A DNA stretch of 7,104 nt, from contig CABQJB010000104.1 in the NCBI GenBank assembly GCA_902464195.1, forward strand, positions 1 through 7,104, written 5' to 3'. Numbering within the stretch: position 1 is the stretch's first letter; the number at the start of each line of letters is the position of its first letter. The DNA comes from an uncultured Megasphaera sp. (GTDB lineage Bacteria; Bacillota; Negativicutes; Veillonellales; Megasphaeraceae). The position numbers were made by a program, and so were the translations under genes. This document shows, in pieces, positions 1 through 5,619 of the stretch. The notes below the pieces were generated by a model. It saw only the letters and a list, made by a program, of their open reading frames with translations. It was not told the origin of the DNA and did no database searches.

Positions 1-23
1 CAATAATATAAACTTAAAATAAA

Positions 24-68
24 CAACGGCGTTTATCTCCATGAGAGATAAACGCCGTTGCTCGTTTT
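24..68. terminator. Strong stem-loop, terminator or leader attenuator
   Basis: A perfect 16-bp inverted repeat (24-39 pairing with 45-60) encloses a 5-base loop, CATGA. On the plus strand it is followed by CTCGTTTTAA, a short T run at 65-68. On the minus strand the stem is followed by TTTATTTTAAG, so it could work in either direction. It may end a gene that lies left of the window. However, it finishes only 30 bases before the racemase start codon, so it could also sit in that gene's leader. The structure is certain from the sequence; its role is inferred. Confidence 0.8.
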
Positions 69-76
69 AAGGAGAG

Positions 77-85
77 AAAGGGGAG
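77..85 (+). promoter_or_regulatory. Ribosome binding site that sets the racemase start
   Basis: The purine run AAAGGGGAG ends five bases before the ATG at 91. It is the best match to the anti-Shine-Dalgarno sequence in the region and argues against the TTG at 58, which lies inside the hairpin stem. A weaker AGGA at 107-110 precedes another in-frame ATG at 118, so a start nine codons later cannot be excluded. Confidence 0.65.
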
Positions 86-90
86 ATTCG

Positions 91-1134
91 ATGTGGCATG
101 CTAATCAGGAACGCTTGATGGAAAAACTGAGGGGAGAAGAAAAATTCCTGGTTATCGATTCGCATACCATGGGAGAACCGACGCGCATCGTCGTCAATGG
201 ATTTCCTCACGCGCCAGGCAGGACGATGATGGAAAAGAAGCAGTACATCGCCAAGCACTACGATACCTACCGCAAGGCCATCTTGCTGGAGCCGCGGGGC
301 CATACGAATATGTTCGGCGCCATCCTCATGACGCCGGTCCACGAAGAAGCTGATGTCGGCGTCGTCTTCATGGACAGCGGCGGCTACCTGAATATGTGCG
401 GCCACGGTTCCATCGGCGTGGCGACGGTGCTGGTCAATGAACAGATGATACCCGTCCATGAACCCTATACGGACATCTGCCTCGATGCGCCGTCAGGCCT
501 CATCAAGGCCCACGTCAAAGTCGAAGCCGGCCGGGCCGTAGAAGTGACCATTACCAACGTGCCCTGCTTCTTGTACCGGACAGGGGTCACGGTCCCTGTC
601 GACGGCTTAGGCCACGTTGCCCTGGACATCGCCTTTGGCGGCAGTTTCTTCGCCCTCGTCGACGCCGATGCTTTGGGGATGCGCTTAGAGCCTGAAAATA
701 TCCGGACTATCATCGACACGGGCATGAACATCCTCCGGGCCGTCAACAATCAGGAAGTCGTAGCCCATCCGGAACTGGACATCCACAGCGTCGACTTAGT
801 CGAATTTTACGGCAAGGCCGACCGGCCTGAAGCGACCATGAAGAATGCCGTCGTCTTCGGCAATTATCAGATCGACCGCAGCCCCTGCGGGACCGGTACC
901 AGCGCCAAAGTAGCGTCGCTGTACTTGCGGGGGAAATTGAAGAAAAATGAACTTTTCGTTTATGAAAGTATCATGGGGACCTTGTTCAAAGCCCGCATCG
1001 TAGATGATGCAGCCGTCGGCGGCATGGCCGCAGCTATCCCGCAGATTACGGGCAGTGCCTATATCACCGGCATCAACTGCCTGGTCCTCGATGAGACGGA
1101 CCCGTTCCGTCACGGCTTCCAAATTCAAGCCTGA
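91..1134 (+). CDS. Proline racemase family protein (proline racemase or 4-hydroxyproline epimerase)
   Basis: This is a cytosolic, cofactor-independent racemase that would invert the alpha carbon of proline, or epimerise 4-hydroxyproline, using two cysteines as acid and base. From the ATG at 91 the protein has 347 residues, slightly longer than the roughly 335 usual in the family. Hallmarks in order are IDSHTMGEPTRIV near residues 22-34, EPRGHTNMFGA near 67-77, MCGHGSIG with the first catalytic Cys at about 103, FGGSFFA near 182-188, DRSPCGTGTSAK with the second catalytic Cys at about 266, and ITGSAYITG near 319-327. Both cysteines are present, which favours a racemase or epimerase over the trans-3-hydroxyproline dehydratase branch, where the first is Thr. 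From memory the C-terminal half closely resembles clostridial proline racemase (PrdF), but no D-proline reductase genes are in the window. A 69-base gap without a clear terminator separates it from the transporter genes. Substrate remains unproven. Confidence 0.9.
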   Translation: MWHANQERLMEKLRGEEKFLVIDSHTMGEPTRIVVNGFPHAPGRTMMEKKQYIAKHYDTYRKAILLEPRGHTNMFGAILMTPVHEEADVGVVFMDSGGYLNMCGHGSIGVATVLVNEQMIPVHEPYTDICLDAPSGLIKAHVKVEAGRAVEVTITNVPCFLYRTGVTVPVDGLGHVALDIAFGGSFFALVDADALGMRLEPENIRTIIDTGMNILRAVNNQEVVAHPELDIHSVDLVEFYGKADRPEATMKNAVVFGNYQIDRSPCGTGTSAKVASLYLRGKLKKNELFVYESIMGTLFKARIVDDAAVGGMAAAIPQITGSAYITGINCLVLDETDPFRHGFQIQA

Positions 1135-1203
1135 ATATACAGTTCCGGTCATGAGACCTGAACGATAGATTCTAGTCATACATGTGAAGAGGGGTGCCTG
1201 ATT
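1135..1203 (+). other. Short racemase-transporter spacer, no clear terminator
   Basis: The gap holds only a 4-bp mini-stem (GGTC/GACC around 1147-1158) and the ribosome binding site GAGGGG of the next gene. No hairpin with a T tract is visible, so read-through from the racemase is likely. TTCCGG near 1143 and TAGATT at 1166-1171 are spaced like promoter boxes but match too poorly to call. Confidence 0.4.
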
Positions 1204-1989
1204 ATGATGATGATGAACAGCAAGGTAAAAAAAGCGATCTTAGCCGGCCTGAGTGCCGTCGTATCCATATCTGTCTTAGCTGGCTGCGGCGGGGGAAGCG
1301 GCAGCAGCGATAAGGCCAGCCTGAAAGGGAAAGAGCTGAAAGTAGCGACCGGGATCTATGCGCCCTTTGCTTTCAAAGATGAAAACAGTAAGCTCGTCGG
1401 CTTCGACCTGGACCTGCTCGATGCCATGTCCAAGAAACTGGGCTTTACCTATAAAGTCACGCCGACGGAATATGATAACATGTTCATGGCCGTCGCCAAC
1501 GGTGAGTACGATATCGGCATGGGCCAGGTCTGCATTACCGAAGACCGCAAGAAGAAGATGGACTTCACCGAACCCTATGAAAACGCAGGTTTGCAGTTCG
1601 TCGTCCGCAAAGATGAAAACCTTACGTCTGTAGATCAGTTGAAAGGCAAGAAAATCGCCGTCGAAAAGGGGACAGCTGCCCACAAATACGTAACGGAACA
1701 CTGTAAGGATTCGGAAATAGTCGTCTTCCCGGCTATTTCAGCAGCCTTCATGGAAGTCGAACAGGGCAAGGCCGACGCCCTCATGCAGGATAAACCGAAT
1801 GCCGTCTATTATTTGAAGAAGCATCCTGAAAGCGGTCTGGCCCTCTTGGGCGATGAAACGGCCAAGATTCCCGATGGCTTCGCCCTGCCTAAGGACAGCC
1901 CGTATAAAGCTGAATTCGATAAGGCCCTGAAAGAATTGCAGGAAGACGGGACAATCAAGAAGTTAGAAGATAAATGGCTGAATGTCTAA
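1204..1989 (+). CDS. Amino acid ABC transporter substrate-binding lipoprotein
   Basis: This is the extracytoplasmic solute-binding protein (SBP_bac_3, HisJ/GlnH type) that captures a polar amino acid and delivers it to the permease. It is 261 residues long. The N-terminus has a Lys-containing n-region, a hydrophobic core and a lipobox LAGC at residues 25-28, so Cys28 should be lipidated, followed by a Gly/Ser-rich linker. Family landmarks are YAPFAF at 52-57, GFDLDLLDAM at 67-75, ITEDRKKKMDFTEPY at 111-125, where R115 would hold the ligand carboxylate, the GT of EKGTAAHKYV at 156-157, and MQDKPNAVYYL at 194-204, where D196 would hold the alpha-amine. These residues point to an alpha-amino acid but do not name it. 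The start lies in four consecutive ATG codons; the first is nine bases after GAGGGG. It is first of a binding protein-permease-ATPase set. Confidence 0.93.
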   Translation: MMMMNSKVKKAILAGLSAVVSISVLAGCGGGSGSSDKASLKGKELKVATGIYAPFAFKDENSKLVGFDLDLLDAMSKKLGFTYKVTPTEYDNMFMAVANGEYDIGMGQVCITEDRKKKMDFTEPYENAGLQFVVRKDENLTSVDQLKGKKIAVEKGTAAHKYVTEHCKDSEIVVFPAISAAFMEVEQGKADALMQDKPNAVYYLKKHPESGLALLGDETAKIPDGFALPKDSPYKAEFDKALKELQEDGTIKKLEDKWLNV

Positions 1990-2013
1990 GGGCAGCAGCC
2001 AGTCAGCAGTGGC

Positions 2014-2038
2014 CCGGCAAGAGTCGTACTTTTGCCGG
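2014..2038 (+). other. Intercistronic stem-loop between binding protein and permease
   Basis: A 10-bp stem with one G-T pair (2014-2023 with 2029-2038) and a 5-base loop TCGTA lies in the 90-base gap. It is followed by ACTTCTTGC, which is too poor in T for a strong terminator. Stem-loops in this position commonly protect the abundant binding-protein message or cause partial termination, lowering permease and ATPase output. That role is inferred. Confidence 0.6.
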
Positions 2039-2079
2039 ACTTCTTGCTATAAGGGGTCTTTTATTAAGGGGGGAATCTT

Positions 2080-2739
2080 ATGTTTAACTGGGAACACTTG
2101 GACATCATCGTCGGTGTTGTTACGAAAGGCCTGTTCTGGACTGTCGTCATTTCCGTGACGAGTATCATCATCGGCTATTTCATCGGGCTGGCTACGGGGT
2201 TTTCCCGGGCCCGCAATATACGCATCCTCAAGAGCATCAGCGCTTTCTACGTCTGGATCATCCGCAGTACGCCGATCCTGGTCCAGGCCTTGTACATCTA
2301 TTTTGTCATGCCAAAACTCTTTGGCATCCATTTATCTCATGAAGCGGCAGGCATCCTCTGCGTTTCCCTCAATGCCGGGGCGTATATATCGGAAATCGTC
2401 CGCGGCGCCATCCTGGAAGTGCCTAAAGGTCAGTGGGAAGCGGGCATGTCCCTGGGGATGACGAAGCTGCAGATCGTCATGAAGCTCATCCTGCCCATGG
2501 CCTTCCGGACCATGCTGCCGGCCCTGGGCAACCAGTTCATCATTACCGTAAAGGATACGTCCATTTTGACGGTCATCGGCGTCGCCGAAATGACCTATCA
2601 GGCTGGCCAGTACGCTTCGTCGAACTTTGAATTCGTCGAAAGCTATACCGTCCTGGCCGTATTCTACTTAGTCCTGATTTCGCTGCTGACCGTAGCCGTC
2701 AATATTTGTGAACAGAAGATGGGAGCTGATGTAAAATGA
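2080..2739 (+). CDS. Amino acid ABC transporter permease
   Basis: This is the membrane-spanning subunit of the polar amino acid importer (HisM/GlnP type, BPD_transp_1 fold). It is 219 residues long, normal for the family. Hydrophobic segments lie near residues 9-40, 53-80, 87-108, 134-170 and 187-210, giving about five transmembrane helices. The cytoplasmic coupling loop is EAGMSLGMTKLQIVMKLILP at 120-139, with the conserved EA-G-G pattern and the LP that follows; it docks on the ATPase. IIRSTPILVQ at 60-69 and KDTSILTVIGVAEM at 158-171 are also typical of the family. AAGGGGGGA at 2066-2074 is the ribosome binding site. Only one permease gene is present, so it probably acts as a homodimer. 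Its stop overlaps the ATPase start as ATGA, suggesting translational coupling. Confidence 0.95.
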   Translation: MFNWEHLDIIVGVVTKGLFWTVVISVTSIIIGYFIGLATGFSRARNIRILKSISAFYVWIIRSTPILVQALYIYFVMPKLFGIHLSHEAAGILCVSLNAGAYISEIVRGAILEVPKGQWEAGMSLGMTKLQIVMKLILPMAFRTMLPALGNQFIITVKDTSILTVIGVAEMTYQAGQYASSNFEFVESYTVLAVFYLVLISLLTVAVNICEQKMGADVK

Positions 2740-3458
2740 TGCGAATTGAACACTTGAAGAAACAGTATGGTGATAACCTGGTCCTGAATGACATCAGCCT
2801 GTCCCTGGACGATGAAGTCACCTGCATCCTCGGGCCGTCCGGCGCCGGCAAGAGCACCTTCCTGCGCTGCCTGAACCTGCTGGAATCGCCGACAGGCGGC
2901 GACATCAAGTACAACGGCCAGAGCATCCTCCAGCCGGGCTACGATATCCGCAAGATGCGCGAAGAAGTGACCATGGTCTTCCAGCACTTTAACTTATTTC
3001 CCCTGCGCAACGTCGTCGGCAACGTCATGCTGGCCCTGCAAAGCGTCAAGCACCTGAAGAAAGCCGATGCCCACGATATTGCCATGGAAATGCTGAAAAA
3101 GGTCGACATGGCCGATAAGGCCGAAAAGATGCCGGATATGCTCTCTGGCGGCCAGCAGCAGCGCGTCGCCATTGCCCGCGCCCTGGCCATGAATCCCAAG
3201 ATGATCCTCTTCGACGAACCGACGTCGGCCCTGGACCCGGAACTCGTCGGCGGCGTCCTTGACGTCATGCGCGACTTGGCTCACAACGGCATGTCCATGG
3301 TCATCGTGACCCATGAAATGGCCTTTGCCCGCGACGTATCAGACCGCATCGTCTTCATGGCCGACAGCATCGTCCAGGAAGATACGACGCCGGCCGAATT
3401 CTTCAGCCACCCCAAGACGGAACGGGCCCGCAATTTCCTGAGCCGCTTCTTATCGTAA
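2736..3458 (+). CDS. Amino acid ABC transporter ATP-binding protein
   Basis: This cytoplasmic ATPase powers the amino acid importer (HisP/GlnQ type). It is 240 residues long, the usual size. All nucleotide-binding elements are intact: Walker A GPSGAGKST at 33-41, Q-loop VFQHFNLFP with Q83, signature LSGGQQQR at 136-143, Walker B MILFDEP at 156-162 with catalytic E161, D-loop SALD at 164-167 and switch His193. The C-terminus, HPKTERARNFLSRFLS, is characteristic of the polar amino acid subfamily. The start ATG overlaps the permease stop by four bases; a second ATG follows immediately at 2739, and GGGAG at 2721-2725 could serve either. The kinase-like gene begins 13 bases after the stop. Confidence 0.96.
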   Translation: MMRIEHLKKQYGDNLVLNDISLSLDDEVTCILGPSGAGKSTFLRCLNLLESPTGGDIKYNGQSILQPGYDIRKMREEVTMVFQHFNLFPLRNVVGNVMLALQSVKHLKKADAHDIAMEMLKKVDMADKAEKMPDMLSGGQQQRVAIARALAMNPKMILFDEPTSALDPELVGGVLDVMRDLAHNGMSMVIVTHEMAFARDVSDRIVFMADSIVQEDTTPAEFFSHPKTERARNFLSRFLS

Positions 3459-3471
3459 GGGAGGGAGTACG

Positions 3472-4089
3472 ATGGAAAAATTCATCATTACCATCAACCG
3501 CCAGTTCGGCAGTATGGGCCGGCCCATTGCCAAAGAAATGGCCGAAGCCCTGAACGTCGAATTTTATGACCGCGACCTCATCGAAGCTGCAGCGAAGAAG
3601 ATGAATATGTCCTTGTCTATTGCCAGCGACCTGGAGGAATCGGCCAGGCCGAACCGCTTCTGGCGCATGTGCTTCCCACTGGGGCACGACGAATCGCGGA
3701 AACAGGACGAACTCTTCCAGGTGGAAAAGAAAATCATCCTGGACCTGGCCGATGCCAAGTCGTGCATCATCGTCGGCCGCTGTTCCGATTCCATCCTGAA
3801 ATGTTCCAAGCACTTGCTGCGCATCTTTATCTATGCGCCCTATAAAGAACGCCTCAAGAACTGCGTCGAACGGCTCAAGATGGACGAACGGACGGCCAAG
3901 GAAATGATACGCAACGTCGACCGGGCCCGCGACGCCTACCAGGTGCGCTACGCCGGCTATCTGCCAGGCGACTTCCACCATACGGATCTGCTCATCAACA
4001 GCAGCTTCCTGGGCGTCGAAGCGACGGCCCAGTATCTGACCGAACTCGTGCTCAAGAAGTATGGGTCCCATCATATTGAAGAAGACTGA
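3472..4089 (+). CDS. Cytidylate kinase-like family protein
   Basis: A 205-residue protein of the cytidylate-kinase-like group (Cytidylate_kin2), which shares the P-loop kinase fold with CMP kinase but whose substrate is generally unknown. The N-terminus reads FIITINRQFGSMGRPIAKEM at residues 4-23. The phosphate-binding loop is GSMGRP, where relatives usually have GSGGR. FYDRDLIEAAAK at 31-42, IIVGRCSD at 99-106 and DRARDAYQVRYAG at 150-162 match the family pattern, with the Arg-rich stretch likely forming the lid over ATP. There is no signal peptide or membrane segment. GGGAGGGAG at 3459-3467 is a strong ribosome binding site, and the 13-base gap after the ATPase gene suggests co-transcription with the transporter. 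A housekeeping CMP kinase is less likely because cmk is usually longer and set among other genes. Family is fairly sure; function is not. Confidence 0.85.
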   Translation: MEKFIITINRQFGSMGRPIAKEMAEALNVEFYDRDLIEAAAKKMNMSLSIASDLEESARPNRFWRMCFPLGHDESRKQDELFQVEKKIILDLADAKSCIIVGRCSDSILKCSKHLLRIFIYAPYKERLKNCVERLKMDERTAKEMIRNVDRARDAYQVRYAGYLPGDFHHTDLLINSSFLGVEATAQYLTELVLKKYGSHHIEED

Positions 4090-4121
4090 TATAGCTCCCG
4101 CCAGGGATATCGCCCTCATTA

Positions 4122-4150
4122 TTGACAAACGAAAACACTTATTGCATGAT
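4122..4150 (+). promoter_or_regulatory. Probable sigma-70-type promoter of the RarD-type gene
   Basis: A perfect TTGACA box at 4122-4127 is followed after 17 bases by CATGAT at 4145-4150, which matches four of six bases of TATAAT. This places a start near 4157, about 35 bases before the gene's ATG, ahead of the ribosome binding site AAAGGAGA at 4178-4184. It suggests the transporter gene has its own transcript rather than belonging to the upstream block. No strong terminator is visible between 4090 and 4121, so read-through remains possible. Confidence 0.55.
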
Positions 4151-4191
4151 AGATAGGAACAATAAGGTGAGTCAGGTAAAGGAGATGTCTT

Positions 4192-5085
4192 ATGGACGGG
4201 AGCAAAATCTGTTATATCTATTTCATTCTGAGTCAGGCTATCTGGGGCGTACTGCCGGCTTTTTGGCTGCTGTTGAGGCAGCTGCCGCCGCTGTATACGC
4301 TGGCCTCGCGGATTGTCTGGGCATCGGTCTTCTGTTTTTTACTGATTCTGCAGAAAAAGCTCCTGCCCGACCTGAAAGGGGTCCGACAGGAGCGCTGGCA
4401 ATGGCCGTATATTGCCGGGGCCTGTATCTTCATCACTTTGAACTGGGGGTCTTATATTTACGCGACGACACAGGGCTTCATCCTCCAGGCCAGCCTGGCC
4501 TATTTTATCAATCCCATCGTCCTCGTCTTCTTTGGTGGCCTGATCTTCCATGAACGGCTGCGGCCGGTCCAGAAACTGTCCGTCGTCGTCGCCGCTGCCG
4601 GCCTGGTCCTGGCCTTCTGCCTGTACGGCGTCGTCCCCTGGCTGTCGTTCTTCATCTGCCTGAGTTGGGCGATATACAGCATGTTGAAAAAGAAAGTCCG
4701 CCTGGACAGCCAGGTTTCGGTCTTCATCGAATCCTTTTCCATGGTGCCCCTGTCCCTGCTGTTCATCGCCTTCAGCGAATATCACGGCATGGGGGCTGTC
4801 GGGACTTTCCAGGGCTGGCAGTGGCTGCTCCTGCCGGCGACGGGCATCGTCACGGCCATTCCGATGATGCTCTTTTCGGCCGGCGTCAAAGGCGTCCCCA
4901 TTACGACCGGCGGCATGCTCATGTACCTCTCGCCGAGCATCACCCTGGTCATCGGCCTCTTGAGCGGCGAAACCATCACGCCGCCCCTGCGCCTGACCTT
5001 CTGCTTCGCCTGGGTCGCCGTCGCCCTGTATATGTACGGCCTTTACCAGACTATCAAAGGGCTCCGTGAAAGCGGATGCCATTAG
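4192..5085 (+). CDS. rarD: EamA/DMT family transporter, RarD type
   Basis: An inner-membrane protein of the drug/metabolite transporter superfamily, RarD branch. It is 297 residues long with about ten hydrophobic helices (near 5-28, 35-54, 72-92, 98-119, 128-147, 149-164, 177-195, 210-230, 236-258 and 267-287), arranged as two EamA repeats. RarD-like landmarks are IWGVLPAFW at 17-25, a TLASRIVWA segment at 36-44, LNWGSYIYA at 83-91, ASLAYFINP at 100-108, where E. coli RarD has a nearly identical ASLGYFINP, and GIVTAIPMMLFSAG at 218-231. RarD was named from chloramphenicol-related work, but its natural substrate is uncertain; relatives export amino acids or other metabolites. The start at 4192 is fixed by AAAGGAGA seven bases upstream. 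It is transcribed toward the aminopeptidase gene. Confidence 0.9.
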   Translation: MDGSKICYIYFILSQAIWGVLPAFWLLLRQLPPLYTLASRIVWASVFCFLLILQKKLLPDLKGVRQERWQWPYIAGACIFITLNWGSYIYATTQGFILQASLAYFINPIVLVFFGGLIFHERLRPVQKLSVVVAAAGLVLAFCLYGVVPWLSFFICLSWAIYSMLKKKVRLDSQVSVFIESFSMVPLSLLFIAFSEYHGMGAVGTFQGWQWLLLPATGIVTAIPMMLFSAGVKGVPITTGGMLMYLSPSITLVIGLLSGETITPPLRLTFCFAWVAVALYMYGLYQTIKGLRESGCH

Positions 5086-5112
5086 GCACGGTCTCTGTTT
5101 ATGAATGACGAT

Positions 5113-5223
5113 GTAGGGGCTCGCACGTGGCGAGCCCGCGTCAGGATATGTACGATTTCCCGGCTAGTTTGCTAAGAGAACGATTCAAATACTCGGCGGG
5201 TCGCCCACGTGGCGACCCCTACA
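5113..5223. repeat. Inverted pair of CACGTG-centred palindromes, MITE-like
   Basis: Two similar 28-base palindromic elements face each other at 5113-5140 and 5195-5222, beginning and ending with GTAGGGG and CCCCTAC. The left forms GGGCTCGC/GCGAGCCC (5117-5124 with 5130-5137). The right forms GGGTCGCC/GGCGACCC (5198-5205 with 5211-5218). Both centre on CACGTG. By hand alignment 19 of 28 positions agree, and the eight stem differences are paired so that both hairpins stay perfect. About 54 bases of unrelated sequence lie between. No target-site duplication is obvious. This could be a small non-autonomous mobile element or two separate REP-type copies. Confidence 0.7.
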
Positions 5224-5224
5224 G

Positions 5225-5429
5225 AAAAAAGAGACTATCGCACGAAGGCTCATACCAGCATGCGAGGCTCTGTTTACTTTATAGTTTGTAGTACGGAATT
5301 TGTAGTTTGTAGAAGAAGGTTCTAAACTTAAAGCCCTCCGCTAGCCCCTAACCACCGCTAGCCACTAGCCCCTAACCCCTAACCACTAACCACTAGCCAC
5401 TAACCCCTAACCACTAGCCACTAACCACT
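5225..5429. repeat. Tandem unit, copy 1 (about 205 bp)
   Basis: Copy 1 begins with six A residues (5225-5230), then an imperfect hairpin (GAG at 5231-5233 with CTC at 5268-5270, TCGCA at 5238-5242 with TGCGA at 5261-5265). Next come GTTTACTTTATAGTTTGTAGTACGG, a region with three TTTGTAG heptamers (5285, 5299 and 5306), and finally an array of CTARCCM heptamers. The same landmarks recur 205 bases later: TGCGAGGCTC, GTACGG and CCGCTA all show that offset. Read on the minus strand, the hairpin is followed by T6 and resembles a terminator for transcription arriving from the aminopeptidase side. Confidence 0.8.
5341..5427. repeat. Heptamer array CTARCCM, 12 units
   Basis: Twelve 7-bp units (CTAGCCC, CTAACCA, CTAGCCA or CTAACCC) run in phase, interrupted once by CCG at 5355-5357. 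The minus strand reads TGGTTAG, TGGCTAG and GGGGTTAG, so it is rich in regularly spaced G runs of two to four bases. The variation is confined to unit positions 4 and 7, typical of slipped-strand expansion. Confidence 0.85.
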
Positions 5430-5580
5430 AAAAAAGGAGCTGTCGTACGAAGGTTTCTGCCAGCATGCGAGGCTCCGTTTACTTTATAGTTTGTAGTACG
5501 GAGATTTTAGTTTGCAGAAAAAGCCTTTAAATTTAGAGCCATCCGCTAACCCCTAACCACTAGCCACTAACAACTAACAA
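5430..5580. repeat. Tandem unit, copy 2 (shorter heptamer tail)
   Basis: Copy 2 repeats the layout of copy 1: A6 at 5430-5435, a hairpin (GGAGC at 5436-5440 with GCTCC at 5472-5476, TCGTA at 5443-5447 with TGCGA at 5466-5470), the TTTATAGTTTGTAGTACGG segment, then heptamers. Its hairpin outer stem is longer than in copy 1. The heptamer tail has only five units (5546-5580), the last two drifting to CTAACAA, so the unit is about 150 bases instead of 205. Confidence 0.8.
5546..5580. repeat. Heptamer array, 5 units
   Basis: Five in-phase units: CTAACCC, CTAACCA, CTAGCCA, CTAACAA, CTAACAA. They are of the same family as the 12-unit array upstream and directly abut the closing hairpin. Confidence 0.8.
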
Positions 5581-5584
5581 CTTT

Positions 5585-5616
5585 AAAGGGCTTGTCGTCG
5601 TGCGACAAGCCCTTTT
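5585..5616. terminator. Bidirectional terminator between convergent genes
   Basis: A perfect 13-bp stem (AAAGGGCTTGTCG at 5585-5597 with its complement at 5603-5615) encloses the loop TCGTG. On the plus strand it ends in TTTT (5613-5616) and would stop rarD transcripts; on the minus strand it ends in TTT and would stop aminopeptidase transcripts, whose stop codon is only four bases away. Its core GTCGTCG resembles the GTCGTACG of the tandem-unit hairpins. Confidence 0.85.
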
Positions 5617-5619
5617 GTA

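Larger units (their letters stand above)
5086..5619. other. Gene-free convergent spacer full of repeats
   Basis: This stretch of about 530 bases between convergent stop codons shows no credible coding sequence. It contains a pair of inverted palindromes, two copies of a 205-bp tandem unit with heptamer arrays, and a closing hairpin, all listed separately. Only the first 27 bases and the 54 bases between the palindromes look like plain unique sequence. Confidence 0.85.

Noticed and set aside
58..90. Upstream TTG start for the racemase at 58
   Set aside because: It lies inside the hairpin stem and has no ribosome binding site; the added residues do not match the family N-terminus, while the ATG at 91 has AAAGGGGAG at good spacing.
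4090..4121. Terminator after the kinase-like gene
   Set aside because: Only a 4-bp AGGG/CCCT stem with no T tract is visible, which is too weak to call.
3403..4128. Minus-strand open frame of 241 codons opposite the kinase-like gene
   Set aside because: Fully antisense to a well-supported gene, with no recognisable domain; it is an artefact of GC-ended codons.
4122..4553. Plus-strand open frame of 143 codons starting before rarD
   Set aside because: It overlaps rarD in another frame, begins inside the likely -35 box, and shows no family motif; rarD has the better ribosome binding site and domain.
4339..5082. Minus-strand open frame of 247 codons opposite rarD
   Set aside because: Its translation is unusually rich in Asp, Gln, Gly and Arg and has no hydrophobic core, as expected for the complement of a membrane-protein gene.
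5341..5580. Repeats as a CRISPR array
   Set aside because: The units are 7 bp with no unique spacers, and no cas gene is present.
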